Source of the DNA: Bacteroidota bacterium
GTDB taxonomy: Bacteria; Bacteroidota; Bacteroidia; Chitinophagales; Saprospiraceae
Direction: 5' to 3'
DNA length: 34,181 nt
Assembly: GCA_011321935.1 (NCBI GenBank)
Contig: DROJ01000335.1
Location: forward strand, 1-34,181
Part shown: positions 24,044 to 32,114 of the stretch, piece by piece
How the letters are laid out: every line of letters begins with the position of its first letter
Position numbering within the stretch: position 1 is the stretch's first letter
Position numbers and translations under genes: made by a program
The notes under the pieces: model-generated
The model's input: the letters and a program-made list of their open reading frames with translations, nothing else
Told to the model about the DNA's origin: nothing
The model's database searches: none

Positions 24044-24185
24044 TTTCCCACCGGTAATTATTTCCCGCAAAGTACGCAGGGTTATACGCAGAGAACGCAG
24101 GGTTTATCGGAGTCATCTCCACAAAACCCTGCGTTCTCTGCGTATAACCCTGCATACTTTGCGGGAAATAATTACCGGCGGGAAA
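24044..24185. terminator. Long hairpin with 62-bp arms
   Basis: The left arm starts at the first base after the stop codon (24044-24105) and the right arm is 24124-24185, with two mismatches and an 18-nt loop. Each arm includes the tandem-like ACGCAGGG, ACGCAG, ACGCAGGG series. It lacks a classical T-run but is ideally placed as a terminator. Confidence 0.8.
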
Positions 24186-24216
24186 CATACTTCATTTAAT
24201 TACAACAATACAATGA

Positions 24217-24320
24217 TATACTGAACCATAATAGGTTTTGTGCATTTGCCCTCGCCAGCCCCCAACCCCAAAAGGGGAGAACCTGCGCTCGATGCACAAA
24301 ACCTATTATGGTTCAGTATA
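24217..24320. repeat. Long hairpin repeat, copy 2 (29-bp arms)
   Basis: Homologous to 9304-9407: the inner arm GTTTTGTGCATT and the loop with GCCAGCCCC and GGGGAGAACC are nearly identical. The outer arm is TATACTGAACCATAATAG here, where copy 1 has TATACCGCACCATTTTAG, and each change is matched on the other arm. Copy 2 shares this outer arm with the hairpin at 18008. Confidence 0.9.
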
Positions 24321-24376
24321 AACATAACCGCCATTTGCGGCAGTACCAGAAACAAATCTGTCAATAAAGATATTCT

Positions 24377-24756
24377 GGTTCTTCTCCCTTTTTAGTGGGT
24401 GCAATGCAGATGTATTGTTATTACAATTGGCGCACAAATCTCATTTAATGAAAAATTGTATCATTATAAATACCTGGGGTAAATGCACAAAATGCTCACT
24501 CGGCTCCACTGTTTTTTTGTTCCCGATTTTCGGGACAGGCTATCCGCTTTAGCGGAACTGCAACGTGATGAGGGAAGCCATGAACACCGCACACACCAGA
24601 CATCGCAGTTCCGCTAAAGCGGATAGCCTGTCCCGAAAATCGGGAACAAAAAAACAGCGGAGCCGAGTGAGCATTTTGTGCATTTACTCCGGATATTTAA
24701 AATGATACATTATAAGCCTGTTTTTAAAATTTACCCACTAAAAAGGGAGAAGAACC
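24377..24756. repeat. Giant nested palindrome, 380 bp, inner arms of 83 bp
   Basis: The outer pair is a perfect 24-bp arm (24377-24400 and 24733-24756) containing TTCTCCCTTTTTAGTGGGT. Inside lies an imperfect TGTATCATT...CCTGG pair and then 83-bp arms (24479-24561 and 24605-24687) with one mismatch and a 43-nt loop. The 83-bp arm is itself composite: GTAAATGCACAAAATGC, a TCCCGA-TTT-TCGGGA hairpin and a CCGCTTTAGCGG hairpin. No coding potential. Confidence 0.9.
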
Positions 24757-25005
24757 AATTTTTCAAAATATAAATTTTGCGTCACGAATAATAAAGTCAA
24801 TTATTATTTTATTATTTTTTTATAAATAAATAGAATGCCTGCCAACTAAAAATATTTGGAACAGTTTCAGTTATACACCGTTAAGACCCCTTCACACAAA
24901 CGTTCCATTTTTTCACTGTATAAACAATTAACTATCAATGGGCTACCGACATCGGGAGGTCATTTTTTTTGCGCTGAAATGTCCGCAAAAAAAGGGGGGG
25001 ATATT
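24757..25005. other. AT-rich intergenic stretch
   Basis: Between the giant palindrome and the SulP leader I see no gene, hairpin or promoter that can be supported. A short open frame at 24856-25059 has no recognisable protein features. Confidence 0.5.
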
Positions 25006-25087
25006 GTTGGCCATGAAATTAATATGCCCAATAATATAGCCCGTAAAAAACGGCACTAACACATGGCCAACTAAAACGATACCTTTG
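25006..25087 (+). promoter_or_regulatory. Inverted repeat plus -7 promoter element of the SulP gene
   Basis: GTTGGCCATG (25006-25015) and CATGGCCAAC (25062-25071) form a 10-bp inverted repeat around a small CCGT-AAAA-ACGG hairpin. TACCTTTG at 25080-25087 is an exact -7 match, about 95 nt before the ATG. The repeat could be an operator or another nested palindrome. Confidence 0.5.
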
Positions 25088-25181
25088 CCGCTTTTTTAGA
25101 AAAACTAAAGGGATTGGCAGGCAAGAGTTGATAGAGTTTATCAATCTTTATCAGCCCCAATCAACATTTTCAAATTATACA

Positions 25182-26795
25182 ATGAAACGCATAATTTCAA
25201 ATTTTACCCAAAACCCAAAAAACGATATTTTATCGGGCTTGACAGTCGCTTTGGCATTGGTGCCGGAAGCGGTCGCATTTTCTTTTGTTGCCGGCATTGA
25301 CCCCTTGGTGGGGCTGTACGGCGCATTTATGATGGGACTGATTACCGCACTTTTTGGGGGCCGTCCGGGAATGATTTCCGGGGCGACCGGGGCCATGGCC
25401 GTGGTGATGGTACATATGATCCAAAAAGGAAATGAAGTCGGTATTGGACTGGAAACGCCCGTCGAAAACCTGGGGCTTCAGTGGCTATTTATTACCTTAT
25501 TAATTGTCGGTGGAATACAGGTATTGGCTGGTATATTTAAAATGGGAAAATTCGTCCGGCTTATTCCGCATCCAGTCATGATGGGCTTTGTAAATGGATT
25601 GGCCATCGTTATATTTTTATCTCAATTAGGTCTTTTTAAAGAAAAAATAAATGGCCATATGCAATGGCTGCAAGGTGGCGAATTATGGACAATGGTCGGC
25701 TTGGTGGGACTGACGATGGCCATCATGTATATACTCCCAAAAATTACCAAAAAAATGCCTGCCGCATTGACCGCAATAATAGTGGTGGCGAGCATTACTA
25801 TATTCGGGAATATTGATGTCAATACTGTCGGCTCATTTATTATAGAAGGTGGCGGCAACGGATTGCAAGGCACATTACCTGTTTTTCATACACAATTATT
25901 TAGCTTTATACATACACTTGATGGGCATTGGGGATTGATTGTTTCCACCGCTTTTATATTGGCTGCCGTCGGCCTGATCGAATCATTGATGACATTGAAT
26001 TTAATTGATGAATTAACAGAAACGCGGGGCAGTGGCAACCGCGAATGTGTGGCACAGGGGGGCGCCAATATATTAAATGGATTGTTCGGCGGAATGGGCG
26101 GCTGCGCGATGATCGGCCAATCTTTAATTAATGTGGAGTCAGGCGGAAGGGGCAGGCTGTCGGGCATTGTTGCGGCGGTGGCATTATTGTGTTTTATTTT
26201 ATTTGGTGCAACATTAATCGAACAGATTCCATTGGCGGCATTGGTGGGGGTCATGTTCATGGTGGTGATCGGTACATTTGCGTGGAGCAGTTTTAGGATA
26301 TTGCATAAAATACCTAAATCGGATGCCATTGTTTTGATTGCTGTTTCGGCCATTACTGTTTGGAAAGATTTAGCGATTGCCGTTATTGCGGGCGTTATTA
26401 TTTCGGCATTGGTATTTGCATGGAAAAATGCAAAAATGATACGGGCGCGCAAACGGATAAAAGAGGACGGTACAAAAGTTTATGAAATATGGGGCCCCTT
26501 GTTTTTTGGTTCGGCGCAGGTTTTTAGTTCTAAATTTGATGCAAAAAACGACCCCGATAAAATTGAAATAGATTTTATAGAATCAAAAGTAAACGACCAC
26601 TCCGGCATCGAAGCCGTCTGGAATATTACCAATAAATACCTCGAATTAGGAAAGGATATAAAATTGACGCACCTTAGCCCCGATTGTATTTCGCTGTTGC
26701 TGAAAGCTGACCCGAAATTCGAAAATATAATTGAGAGGTCTATTGACGACCCGAGGTATTATGTGGTGACGGATATGGTGGATGCAGAGGTGTGA
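25182..26795 (+). CDS. SulP-family anion transporter with STAS domain
   Basis: From the ATG at 25182 the protein has 537 residues; an upstream alternative start (25128) adds a polar stretch that does not fit. The membrane part starts DILSGLTVALALVPEAVAFSFVAGIDPLVGLYG, the SulP signature, and has about 11-12 TM segments (GGRPGMISGATGAMAVV; GMGGCAMIGQSLINVESGG). The C-terminal STAS domain (about 440-530) includes DPDKIEIDFIESKVNDHSG. SulP proteins carry sulfate, bicarbonate or other anions into the cell; the substrate cannot be told here. No carbonic anhydrase or sulfate-assimilation gene is adjacent. Confidence 0.93.
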   Translation: MKRIISNFTQNPKNDILSGLTVALALVPEAVAFSFVAGIDPLVGLYGAFMMGLITALFGGRPGMISGATGAMAVVMVHMIQKGNEVGIGLETPVENLGLQWLFITLLIVGGIQVLAGIFKMGKFVRLIPHPVMMGFVNGLAIVIFLSQLGLFKEKINGHMQWLQGGELWTMVGLVGLTMAIMYILPKITKKMPAALTAIIVVASITIFGNIDVNTVGSFIIEGGGNGLQGTLPVFHTQLFSFIHTLDGHWGLIVSTAFILAAVGLIESLMTLNLIDELTETRGSGNRECVAQGGANILNGLFGGMGGCAMIGQSLINVESGGRGRLSGIVAAVALLCFILFGATLIEQIPLAALVGVMFMVVIGTFAWSSFRILHKIPKSDAIVLIAVSAITVWKDLAIAVIAGVIISALVFAWKNAKMIRARKRIKEDGTKVYEIWGPLFFGSAQVFSSKFDAKNDPDKIEIDFIESKVNDHSGIEAVWNITNKYLELGKDIKLTHLSPDCISLLLKADPKFENIIERSIDDPRYYVVTDMVDAEV

Positions 26796-26805
26796 TTTTT
26801 ACGTA

Positions 26806-26932
26806 ACCGGAAGCGCTGCTTCCGGTCGCACAGACGGTCAAGCCAACTCGGAAGGGATAAAAAAAAATAGGTAACTGCTTATCCCGCCCCCCTCGAAATC
26901 CCTCCGGGATTTCGAGGGGGGTAGGTAGTTAC
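26806..26932. repeat. Two palindromes after the SulP gene
   Basis: ACCGGAAGC-GCT-GCTTCCGGT lies at 26806-26826. A nested one at 26871-26932 has outer GTAACTG/AGTTAC, then CCCCCCTCGAAATCCC with its complement around TCC. The GAAATCCC-TCC-GGGATTTC core is close to the arm palindromes at 32115-32213, and GTAACTG is close to modules at 19015 and 30066. Confidence 0.8.
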
Positions 26933-27048
26933 AAAAATAGTTGATGGGTATGCCTATGGCCTAGGTTCGGATTTTTAATTCGTGTATTAGCGGCAAAATA
27001 TTTTAATCTACCAATTAGTGACACATCTTTTTTATTTTATTATTGCAA

Positions 27049-27486
27049 ATGAAAAACGAACATTTCAAAAAACTGGAAAGAATGTATTTACAGGCCAATG
27101 TAAATACCATGATATTCGACACCACGACCTGCATTATTTCCGAAGGGAAAGCAGAAATAGGATTGAATATTTCAGAAAAATACTTTCACGCACTGGGTGC
27201 TATCCATGGTTCGGTATATTTTAAATTATTGGACGATGCCGCCTTTTTTGCCGTCAACTCAATAGTGAAAGATGTCTTTGTTTTGACCACTTCATTTAAT
27301 ATACACCTCGTCCGCCCGGCCAATAAAGGGCTGCTGAAATCAATTGGGAAAGTAAAATTCAAATCCCGAAACCTATTTGTAGCGGAGTCTATTTTATACA
27401 ATGAAGAAGGAAAAGAAATTGCTTTCGGGACGGGGGATTTTATGAAAAGCAAAATTCTGTTGTCTGAAAAGATTGGGTATAAATAA
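27049..27486 (+). CDS. Hotdog-fold thioesterase, PaaI/YiiD-like
   Basis: A 145-residue cytoplasmic protein starting at the ATG at 27049 (a TTG two codons upstream is possible). The hotdog signature HALGAIHGSVYFKLLDDAAFFAV, with the conserved HG followed by an acidic residue in the central helix, matches the PaaI-type acyl-CoA thioesterases, which hydrolyse acyl-CoA thioesters. The final strands (LLKSIGKVKFKSRNLFVAESILYNEEGKEIAFGTGDF) are typical. The physiological acyl-CoA is unknown. The remnant of a regulator gene follows directly. Confidence 0.87.
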   Translation: MKNEHFKKLERMYLQANVNTMIFDTTTCIISEGKAEIGLNISEKYFHALGAIHGSVYFKLLDDAAFFAVNSIVKDVFVLTTSFNIHLVRPANKGLLKSIGKVKFKSRNLFVAESILYNEEGKEIAFGTGDFMKSKILLSEKIGYK

Positions 27487-27504
27487 TAAAAGCAACTATT
27501 TGAC

Positions 27505-27906
27505 TTGCCGCGAATTACATTGGTTTTCAGGAATATGTTCAAATATACGCCTATCTATTCCGGCGGCAATGCCCCTCAAATGATAGAGGAAGACGTGTTC
27601 AAAATGATTGTGCCGCTGTCTTTTGAGGAGGAAGGAGTGGTGCAGAAAACTACCCAGAAAAATCAAATAAGGTTGGGTGAAGTGTTGGGTGAAAGATTGG
27701 ATGAAAAGTTGGGTAAAAACCAGCTTCAAATCATCAATTTAATGAGAAACAAACCAGCTATTTCAATAGTTAAAATAGCTGAAAAATTGGGGATCAGCGA
27801 TACCGCAGTTGAAAATAACATTAAGAAACTAAAGACGCTGGAAATAATTAAACGCATCGGCCCCAACAAGGGCGGCCATTGGGAAGTGGTCAAAGGAAAA
27901 CCATGA
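27505..27906 (+). pseudogene. 3' remnant of an AlbA_2/RecG-like ATP-binding transcriptional regulator
   Basis: The 133-residue frame looks like the C-terminal quarter of the schlafen AlbA_2-type regulators: LVFRNMFKYTPIYSGGNAPQMIEEDVFKMIVPLS is the last strand of the ATPase-like domain, and the rest is a winged-helix segment (QLQIINLMRNKPAISIVKIAEKLGISDTAVENNIKKLK). The N-terminal AlbA_2 domain and most of the ATPase domain are missing. The frame starts only 18 nt after the stop of the thioesterase gene, without a good start codon (TTG). It is probably a degraded gene, though expression of the HTH part cannot be excluded. Confidence 0.75.
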
Positions 27907-28108
27907 ACGGGCTGCACGGGTATTCGGATGTTTTACAGAAACAGAATTATTTGTGATCGGCAATTTTTTCGGGCAGGCAGCCTTGCTTTTGCCCTCTCCC
28001 AAACAAAACCTCCGTTTCCATTCCACTCAATAAGCGGATATACTTAGTTTTACCCTTTCTTTTGTCTCCAATGGGACGATCCAACACTACTCATCAACGA
28101 AAATAATC

Positions 28109-29791
28109 ATGAAAAAAACACTACTCCAGACTTTTTTGCTTTCCGTAATTTTGAGCGTCCAGCTATCGGTGAACGGCCAGACCCTTGGCCTCATGGACTA
28201 CCAGGCCGGCTCGCTCAACGGCTATACTTTGTTCTCTCCTTTCTTTTCCAAAACTGCCTTTTTGATAGACAACTGCGGCAGGGTGGTCAACAAGTGGGAA
28301 GGCGATTATTTCCCTGCCGTTTCCCTCCAACTGACCGAATACGGGGAGCTGCTGCGCACTTCGAGCAGCGGTATTGCCTCCAACCCCGTCTTCGCTTTTG
28401 GCGGGGGGGGCGAGAAAATACAACGGCTGGGCTGGGACGGCACGCTGCTCTGGGAGTTCAGCTATTCCGACAGTACCCACCGCATACACCACGACTTCGT
28501 GCTGATGCCCAACGGCAACCTCCTCATGCCCGCTTGGGAACTCAAAACCGCCGACGAGGCCATCGCCGCAGGCCGTGACCCCGACCTGCTCCCCGACGGG
28601 GTGCTGTGGGCCGAATACGTCATCGAAGTAGATCCGACCACGGGCGAAATCGTTTGGGAATGGCACCTCTGGGACCACCTCGTTCAGGACTTCGACGCCA
28701 CAAAAAACAACTTCGGCGTCATTGCCGAACACCCCGGCCTCTTCGACATCAACCTCACCGGCGGGCCGACCGCAAATGGCGGCAAAAACCAACTGCACAT
28801 CAACTCCATTGACTACAACCCGATGATGGACCAAGTGCTCATCAACTCCTTCTTTATCAGCGAATTGTATATCATTGACCACAGCACCACGACCTCGCAG
28901 GCGGCCAGCCATTCGGGCGGCAACAGCGGCTTCGGCGGCGACCTCCTCTACCGGTGGGGCAACCCCCAAAACTACGACCACGGCACTGCCGACGACCGCA
29001 CTATATATGGTGCGCACCACGTCCACTGGATTCCCGACGGGCTGGACGATGCCGGCAAAATCATGTTCTTCCACAATGGCAACGGGCGGCCCGACGGCTC
29101 CTATTCTTCCGTTGACATCATCGTGCCGCCCGTGGACGACTATATCACCGGGCGCTATATTTACGACCCCGGCGTGGCCTATGCGCCCGCGGCTGCGGAG
29201 TGGTCGTATGTGGCCGACCCGCCGGAAAGTTTTTATTCCAATTTTTTGTCCAGCGCACAGCGGCTTTCCAATGGAAATACTTTGATCTGCTCTGGTGCAA
29301 ACGGACGTTTTTTTGAAATAAACAAAGACAAAGAAATTGTTTGGGAATATATCAACCCGGCCATTAATGGAAGTATCCTTTCGCAGGGCGATACCGTTCC
29401 CGTTATCAATGGGCGCAACGCAAATATCGTTTTCCGCTGCACGAGGTATGAGCCTGGTTACCCCGGCTTGCTCGACGCCGACCTGACACCGGGCGACCCC
29501 ATCGAACTTGATTTTCCGCAGCCATATGATTGCGAAATTATCAGCGGAACAACGGAAGAAGAAATAAAAGAAATATTTATTTCGCCAAACCCCACCGCAG
29601 ATTTTATTAAAATAAATGTGCCGCAATTGCAAAAAGCAGAGGTGCTTGTTTTTGATATTATGGGCCGGGCAATGGATATAAATGAATTAAATTCGGGGCA
29701 ATTGGAACTCGATGTTTCTGCTTATCCGCAAGGATTGTATTTTATTAAAATAGAAAAAGTGGGGCTGAGGAAAATAGTGGTGGGAAGGTAG
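28109..29791 (+). CDS. Arylsulfotransferase-like secreted protein with T9SS sorting domain
   Basis: A 560-residue exported protein. The signal peptide (1-23) ends NGQ. Residues about 25-470 resemble the arylsulfotransferase (ASST) six-bladed propeller: LIDNCGRVVNKWEGDY, LGWDGTLLWEFSYSD, HHDFVLMPNGNLLM, HHVHWIPDGLDD and RLSNGNTLICSGANGRFFEIN are blade motifs with conserved His. True ASSTs transfer sulfate between phenols using an active-site His; activity here is not proven. The end (about 490-560, ISPNPTADFIKIN ... GLYFIKIEKVG) is a type A T9SS sorting domain. From about 29220 onward the gene becomes clearly AT-richer than the GC-rich upstream part. Confidence 0.88.
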   Translation: MKKTLLQTFLLSVILSVQLSVNGQTLGLMDYQAGSLNGYTLFSPFFSKTAFLIDNCGRVVNKWEGDYFPAVSLQLTEYGELLRTSSSGIASNPVFAFGGGGEKIQRLGWDGTLLWEFSYSDSTHRIHHDFVLMPNGNLLMPAWELKTADEAIAAGRDPDLLPDGVLWAEYVIEVDPTTGEIVWEWHLWDHLVQDFDATKNNFGVIAEHPGLFDINLTGGPTANGGKNQLHINSIDYNPMMDQVLINSFFISELYIIDHSTTTSQAASHSGGNSGFGGDLLYRWGNPQNYDHGTADDRTIYGAHHVHWIPDGLDDAGKIMFFHNGNGRPDGSYSSVDIIVPPVDDYITGRYIYDPGVAYAPAAAEWSYVADPPESFYSNFLSSAQRLSNGNTLICSGANGRFFEINKDKEIVWEYINPAINGSILSQGDTVPVINGRNANIVFRCTRYEPGYPGLLDADLTPGDPIELDFPQPYDCEIISGTTEEEIKEIFISPNPTADFIKINVPQLQKAEVLVFDIMGRAMDINELNSGQLELDVSAYPQGLYFIKIEKVGLRKIVVGR

Positions 29792-29820
29792 CCCGGGTTT
29801 CCCGGTCCGGATGGCCAATA

Positions 29821-30045
29821 GAGGCTGTCTCATAAGTCAATTTATTTTACAAACTAAATTTATTTTTTTTGTAAAACACTCATTTTGAGTAAAAACAGAT
29901 TTACTGAATTTTAAATTTGGTAAATCCCGACTTATGAGACAGCCTGGGTGTATTTCAAAATTTCGGTGCGGGACGGCCACCCTACTGGGGACTAAGGGGC
30001 CAAGCGGAGGAAAGACCGAAGTTTTGAAATACACCCGACAGCCTC
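29821..30045. mobile_element. MITE A, interrupted by MITE B
   Basis: The 18-bp left end GAGGCTGTCTCATAAGTC (29821-29838) matches the right end at 29929-29945, whose last bases are completed at 30037-30045 because MITE B sits in the terminal repeat. TA on both sides (29819-29820, 30046-30047) is the likely target duplication. Without MITE B and its duplication the element is 126 bp. GAGGCTGT ends with a TA target fit IS5-family (IS427-like) elements, by inference. No coding capacity. Confidence 0.85.
29946..30036. mobile_element. MITE B, 91 bp, inserted in the end of MITE A
   Basis: Inverted ends GGGTGTATTTCAAAA(T/C)TTCGGT (22 bp, one mismatch) are flanked by an 8-bp duplication GACAGCCT (29938-29945 and 30037-30044) made from the terminal repeat of MITE A. 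Eight-base duplications occur in several IS families (IS1595, ISL3, IS256, IS66); which one mobilised it is unknown. Confidence 0.88.
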
Positions 30046-30065
30046 TATTTTAATTAAAACTAAAA

Positions 30066-30164
30066 GCAACTGTTCAGCACCCTCTCAAAATTATTGATTT
30101 CACTAACCCCGAGTACTCGGGGCTAGTGAAATCAGCAGTTTAATGGAGGGCGCTGAACAGTTAC
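30066..30164. repeat. Nested palindrome, GCAACTGTTCAGC outer and CACTAACCCCGA inner
   Basis: Outer arms (30066-30084, 30146-30164) have two mismatches. The inner 40-bp palindrome (30095-30134, TGATTTCACTAACCCCGAGT and complement) has one. Both layers recur, altered, inside the structure at 18820-19289 (GGTAACTGTTTAGCC outer, CACTAACCCCCGA inner), in the same order. Confidence 0.85.
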
Positions 30165-30186
30165 AACTAAAAAATAAAAAACTATA

Positions 30187-31023
30187 ATGAAACAAATTTT
30201 TATAGCTGCCGCAATATTGATTTCCGGCAATTTATTGTTCGCCCAAAAAACAGACGCAAGGTACGACGGGAAAAATATATTCCCATTTGGGGTGGTCGAA
30301 GAAATAGATTCAAAACCGCTTTCTGAAAAAAGGGTACTGAATATATATTTGCCAGACGGCTACCATCCCGATTCCGTAAAAACCTATCCAGTAATATATG
30401 TTTTGGATGGCTCGGCAAACGAAGATTTCCCGCATATTGCAGGGCTTGTTCAATTTATGAACATGTACGGTTTAATGCCAAAATCAATTGTGGTGGGAAT
30501 TGCCAATGTGGACAGGTACCGGGACTTCACTTATCCGAGCAGCGTGAAAAGGGATAAAAAAGATATTCCGACAAGCGGCGGCTCCGAAAAATTTATTGCT
30601 TTTGTCGAAAAAGAAGTGCAGCCGCTTATTGAAAAAAATTATAAAACGAACGGGCACAAAACAATTGTCGGCCAGTCATTGGGCGGGCTGTTGGCCACCG
30701 AAATCCTTTTTAAAAAACCTTATCTTTTCGATGACTATATTATCGTCAGCCCCTCCCTGTGGTGGGACAATGAAAAAATGGTGAACAGTGCCGATACTTA
30801 TTTAAATACACATAAAAATCTGAATAAAAAAATATACGTCTCGCTGGGAAAAGAACACCCCGTCATGCACGAGGTCGCCGATAAATTGGTAAAAGCAATC
30901 CGGGATACGAACAATAAAAATATCGAATTATATTATGAACCGATATTGGAAGAAAACCATGCAACGATCCTCCATAAAGCAGTTTACGCTGCTTTTGAAA
31001 AATTGAACGGGGGTGGTGAGTAG
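30187..31023 (+). CDS. Secreted esterase, Esterase D-like alpha/beta hydrolase
   Basis: A 278-residue protein with signal peptide (1-20, LLFAQ). It is an alpha/beta hydrolase of the putative-esterase (EstD/IroE-like) family: YPVIYVLDGSANED is the strand and oxyanion region, the nucleophile is S164 in VGQSLGGLL, and the catalytic His is likely H258 in LEENHATILH. The acid is probably one of the acidic residues between them. It would hydrolyse carboxylic or siderophore-type esters in the periplasm. A small AraC regulator follows on the same strand after 100 nt and could control it. Confidence 0.9.
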   Translation: MKQIFIAAAILISGNLLFAQKTDARYDGKNIFPFGVVEEIDSKPLSEKRVLNIYLPDGYHPDSVKTYPVIYVLDGSANEDFPHIAGLVQFMNMYGLMPKSIVVGIANVDRYRDFTYPSSVKRDKKDIPTSGGSEKFIAFVEKEVQPLIEKNYKTNGHKTIVGQSLGGLLATEILFKKPYLFDDYIIVSPSLWWDNEKMVNSADTYLNTHKNLNKKIYVSLGKEHPVMHEVADKLVKAIRDTNNKNIELYYEPILEENHATILHKAVYAAFEKLNGGGE

Positions 31024-31039
31024 TTGGTTGGTGACCAAT

Positions 31040-31111
31040 CGAAAGTTACGGAAAATTGATATTTTTAGCGGATTTAAGCTATTTTTTTATTTGGATGAAA
31101 TGTAACTTTCG
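31040..31111. promoter_or_regulatory. Inverted repeat before the AraC gene
   Basis: CGAAAGTTAC (31040-31049) and GTAACTTTCG (31102-31111) are separated by 52 AT-rich bases and end 11 nt before the AraC start. It could be an operator for autoregulation or a remnant of a small palindromic element. Confidence 0.45.
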
Positions 31112-31122
31112 GCCTGTAAAAT

Positions 31123-32004
31123 ATGATACTCATACCACAGAAATTATTCGCTGACAAACAAGTCACAACGATCCTCCGCGATGGAAATGCTTGCATATTG
31201 AGCAAAGAATTGACTGATGAAGTTAAGGGCAAAGAAGGTTACGTCTCTAATCATGTCATTTCCATTTTAATTTCCGGTGAACAGCAAATAAGGACTTACG
31301 ATGATAATTTAATAAAAGTATATCCGAATGAAGTGCTGTTCATGCCGAGGGGCGTTTATTATTTGACCGACTTGATTCCAAAAGGCGGGACATTTAAAAT
31401 ATTGCTCTTCTTTTTTGATGACAGCATTATCCAAGAATTTTTATCTTCTTCTAAAATACACGAAATCTCCAAACAATCGGTGCCCGATCATTTAAAATTT
31501 GGGGTAGTCCCCAAACTGAATTTATTTGCAGATTCTTTGGTGAGCTTATACCAAAACAACCAATTGCAAAACAAAGCATTTCTCCGCCTTAAAATATTAG
31601 AACTGCTTTTTTTGTTGAACAGTATCGCCAAAGAACAGGCCTTCGCCGATTTCCTTTTCCGGCTGACTTTACCGAAAAAAAGGAACATCAAAACCTTTAT
31701 GCAAAAGAATTTTGATAAGCCCTTAAAAATAGAAGATTACGCATATCTGACGGGTAGGAGCCTCAGCACTTTCAGGCGGGACTTTAAACAATATTACGAT
31801 ATAACGCCCCAAAAATGGATCAAAGAAAAACGCCTCGACAAAGCTTTGGAAATATTAAAAACAAAAGAAATAAGCGTCACCGAACTGGCATATGAAGTTG
31901 GCTACGAGAATATATCTTATTTTATAAAAGAATTTAAAAACAGGGTAGGGCAGTCGCCCAAACAATACATCCTTTCCGAATACCGCAATACGCTGCGCAA
32001 ATAA
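31123..32004 (+). CDS. AraC-family transcriptional regulator
   Basis: A 293-residue DNA-binding protein. The C-terminal domain has the two AraC helix-turn-helix units: about 202-223 (KIEDYAYLTGRSLSTFRRDFK) and about 249-272 (EISVTELAYEVGYENISYFIK), followed by the VGQSPKQY signature. The N-terminal 180 residues are a cupin-like sensing domain (GEQQIRTYDDNLIKVYPNEVLFMPRGVYYLTD). Neighbouring targets may be the upstream esterase or the downstream azoreductase; an inverted repeat lies just before its start. The inducer is unknown. Confidence 0.93.
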   Translation: MILIPQKLFADKQVTTILRDGNACILSKELTDEVKGKEGYVSNHVISILISGEQQIRTYDDNLIKVYPNEVLFMPRGVYYLTDLIPKGGTFKILLFFFDDSIIQEFLSSSKIHEISKQSVPDHLKFGVVPKLNLFADSLVSLYQNNQLQNKAFLRLKILELLFLLNSIAKEQAFADFLFRLTLPKKRNIKTFMQKNFDKPLKIEDYAYLTGRSLSTFRRDFKQYYDITPQKWIKEKRLDKALEILKTKEISVTELAYEVGYENISYFIKEFKNRVGQSPKQYILSEYRNTLRK

Positions 32005-32114
32005 TTTCCTGACGTAAAATTGATAGTTTTAAAGTTTATCGGTTAGTTATAAAACCGTGGTTTCCTGAATTTTGCATCGTTGATTTATTCTTTTTGACAA
32101 TTATTCTGCGTCTC

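Noticed and set aside
24856-25059. 67-codon open frame upstream of the SulP gene
   Set aside because: AT-rich gap with no protein features, and it overlaps the inverted repeat of the SulP leader.
28163-29632. 489-codon open frame on the minus strand
   Set aside because: Antisense of the ASST-like gene, whose motifs, signal peptide and sorting domain are convincing; the antisense product shows no domain.
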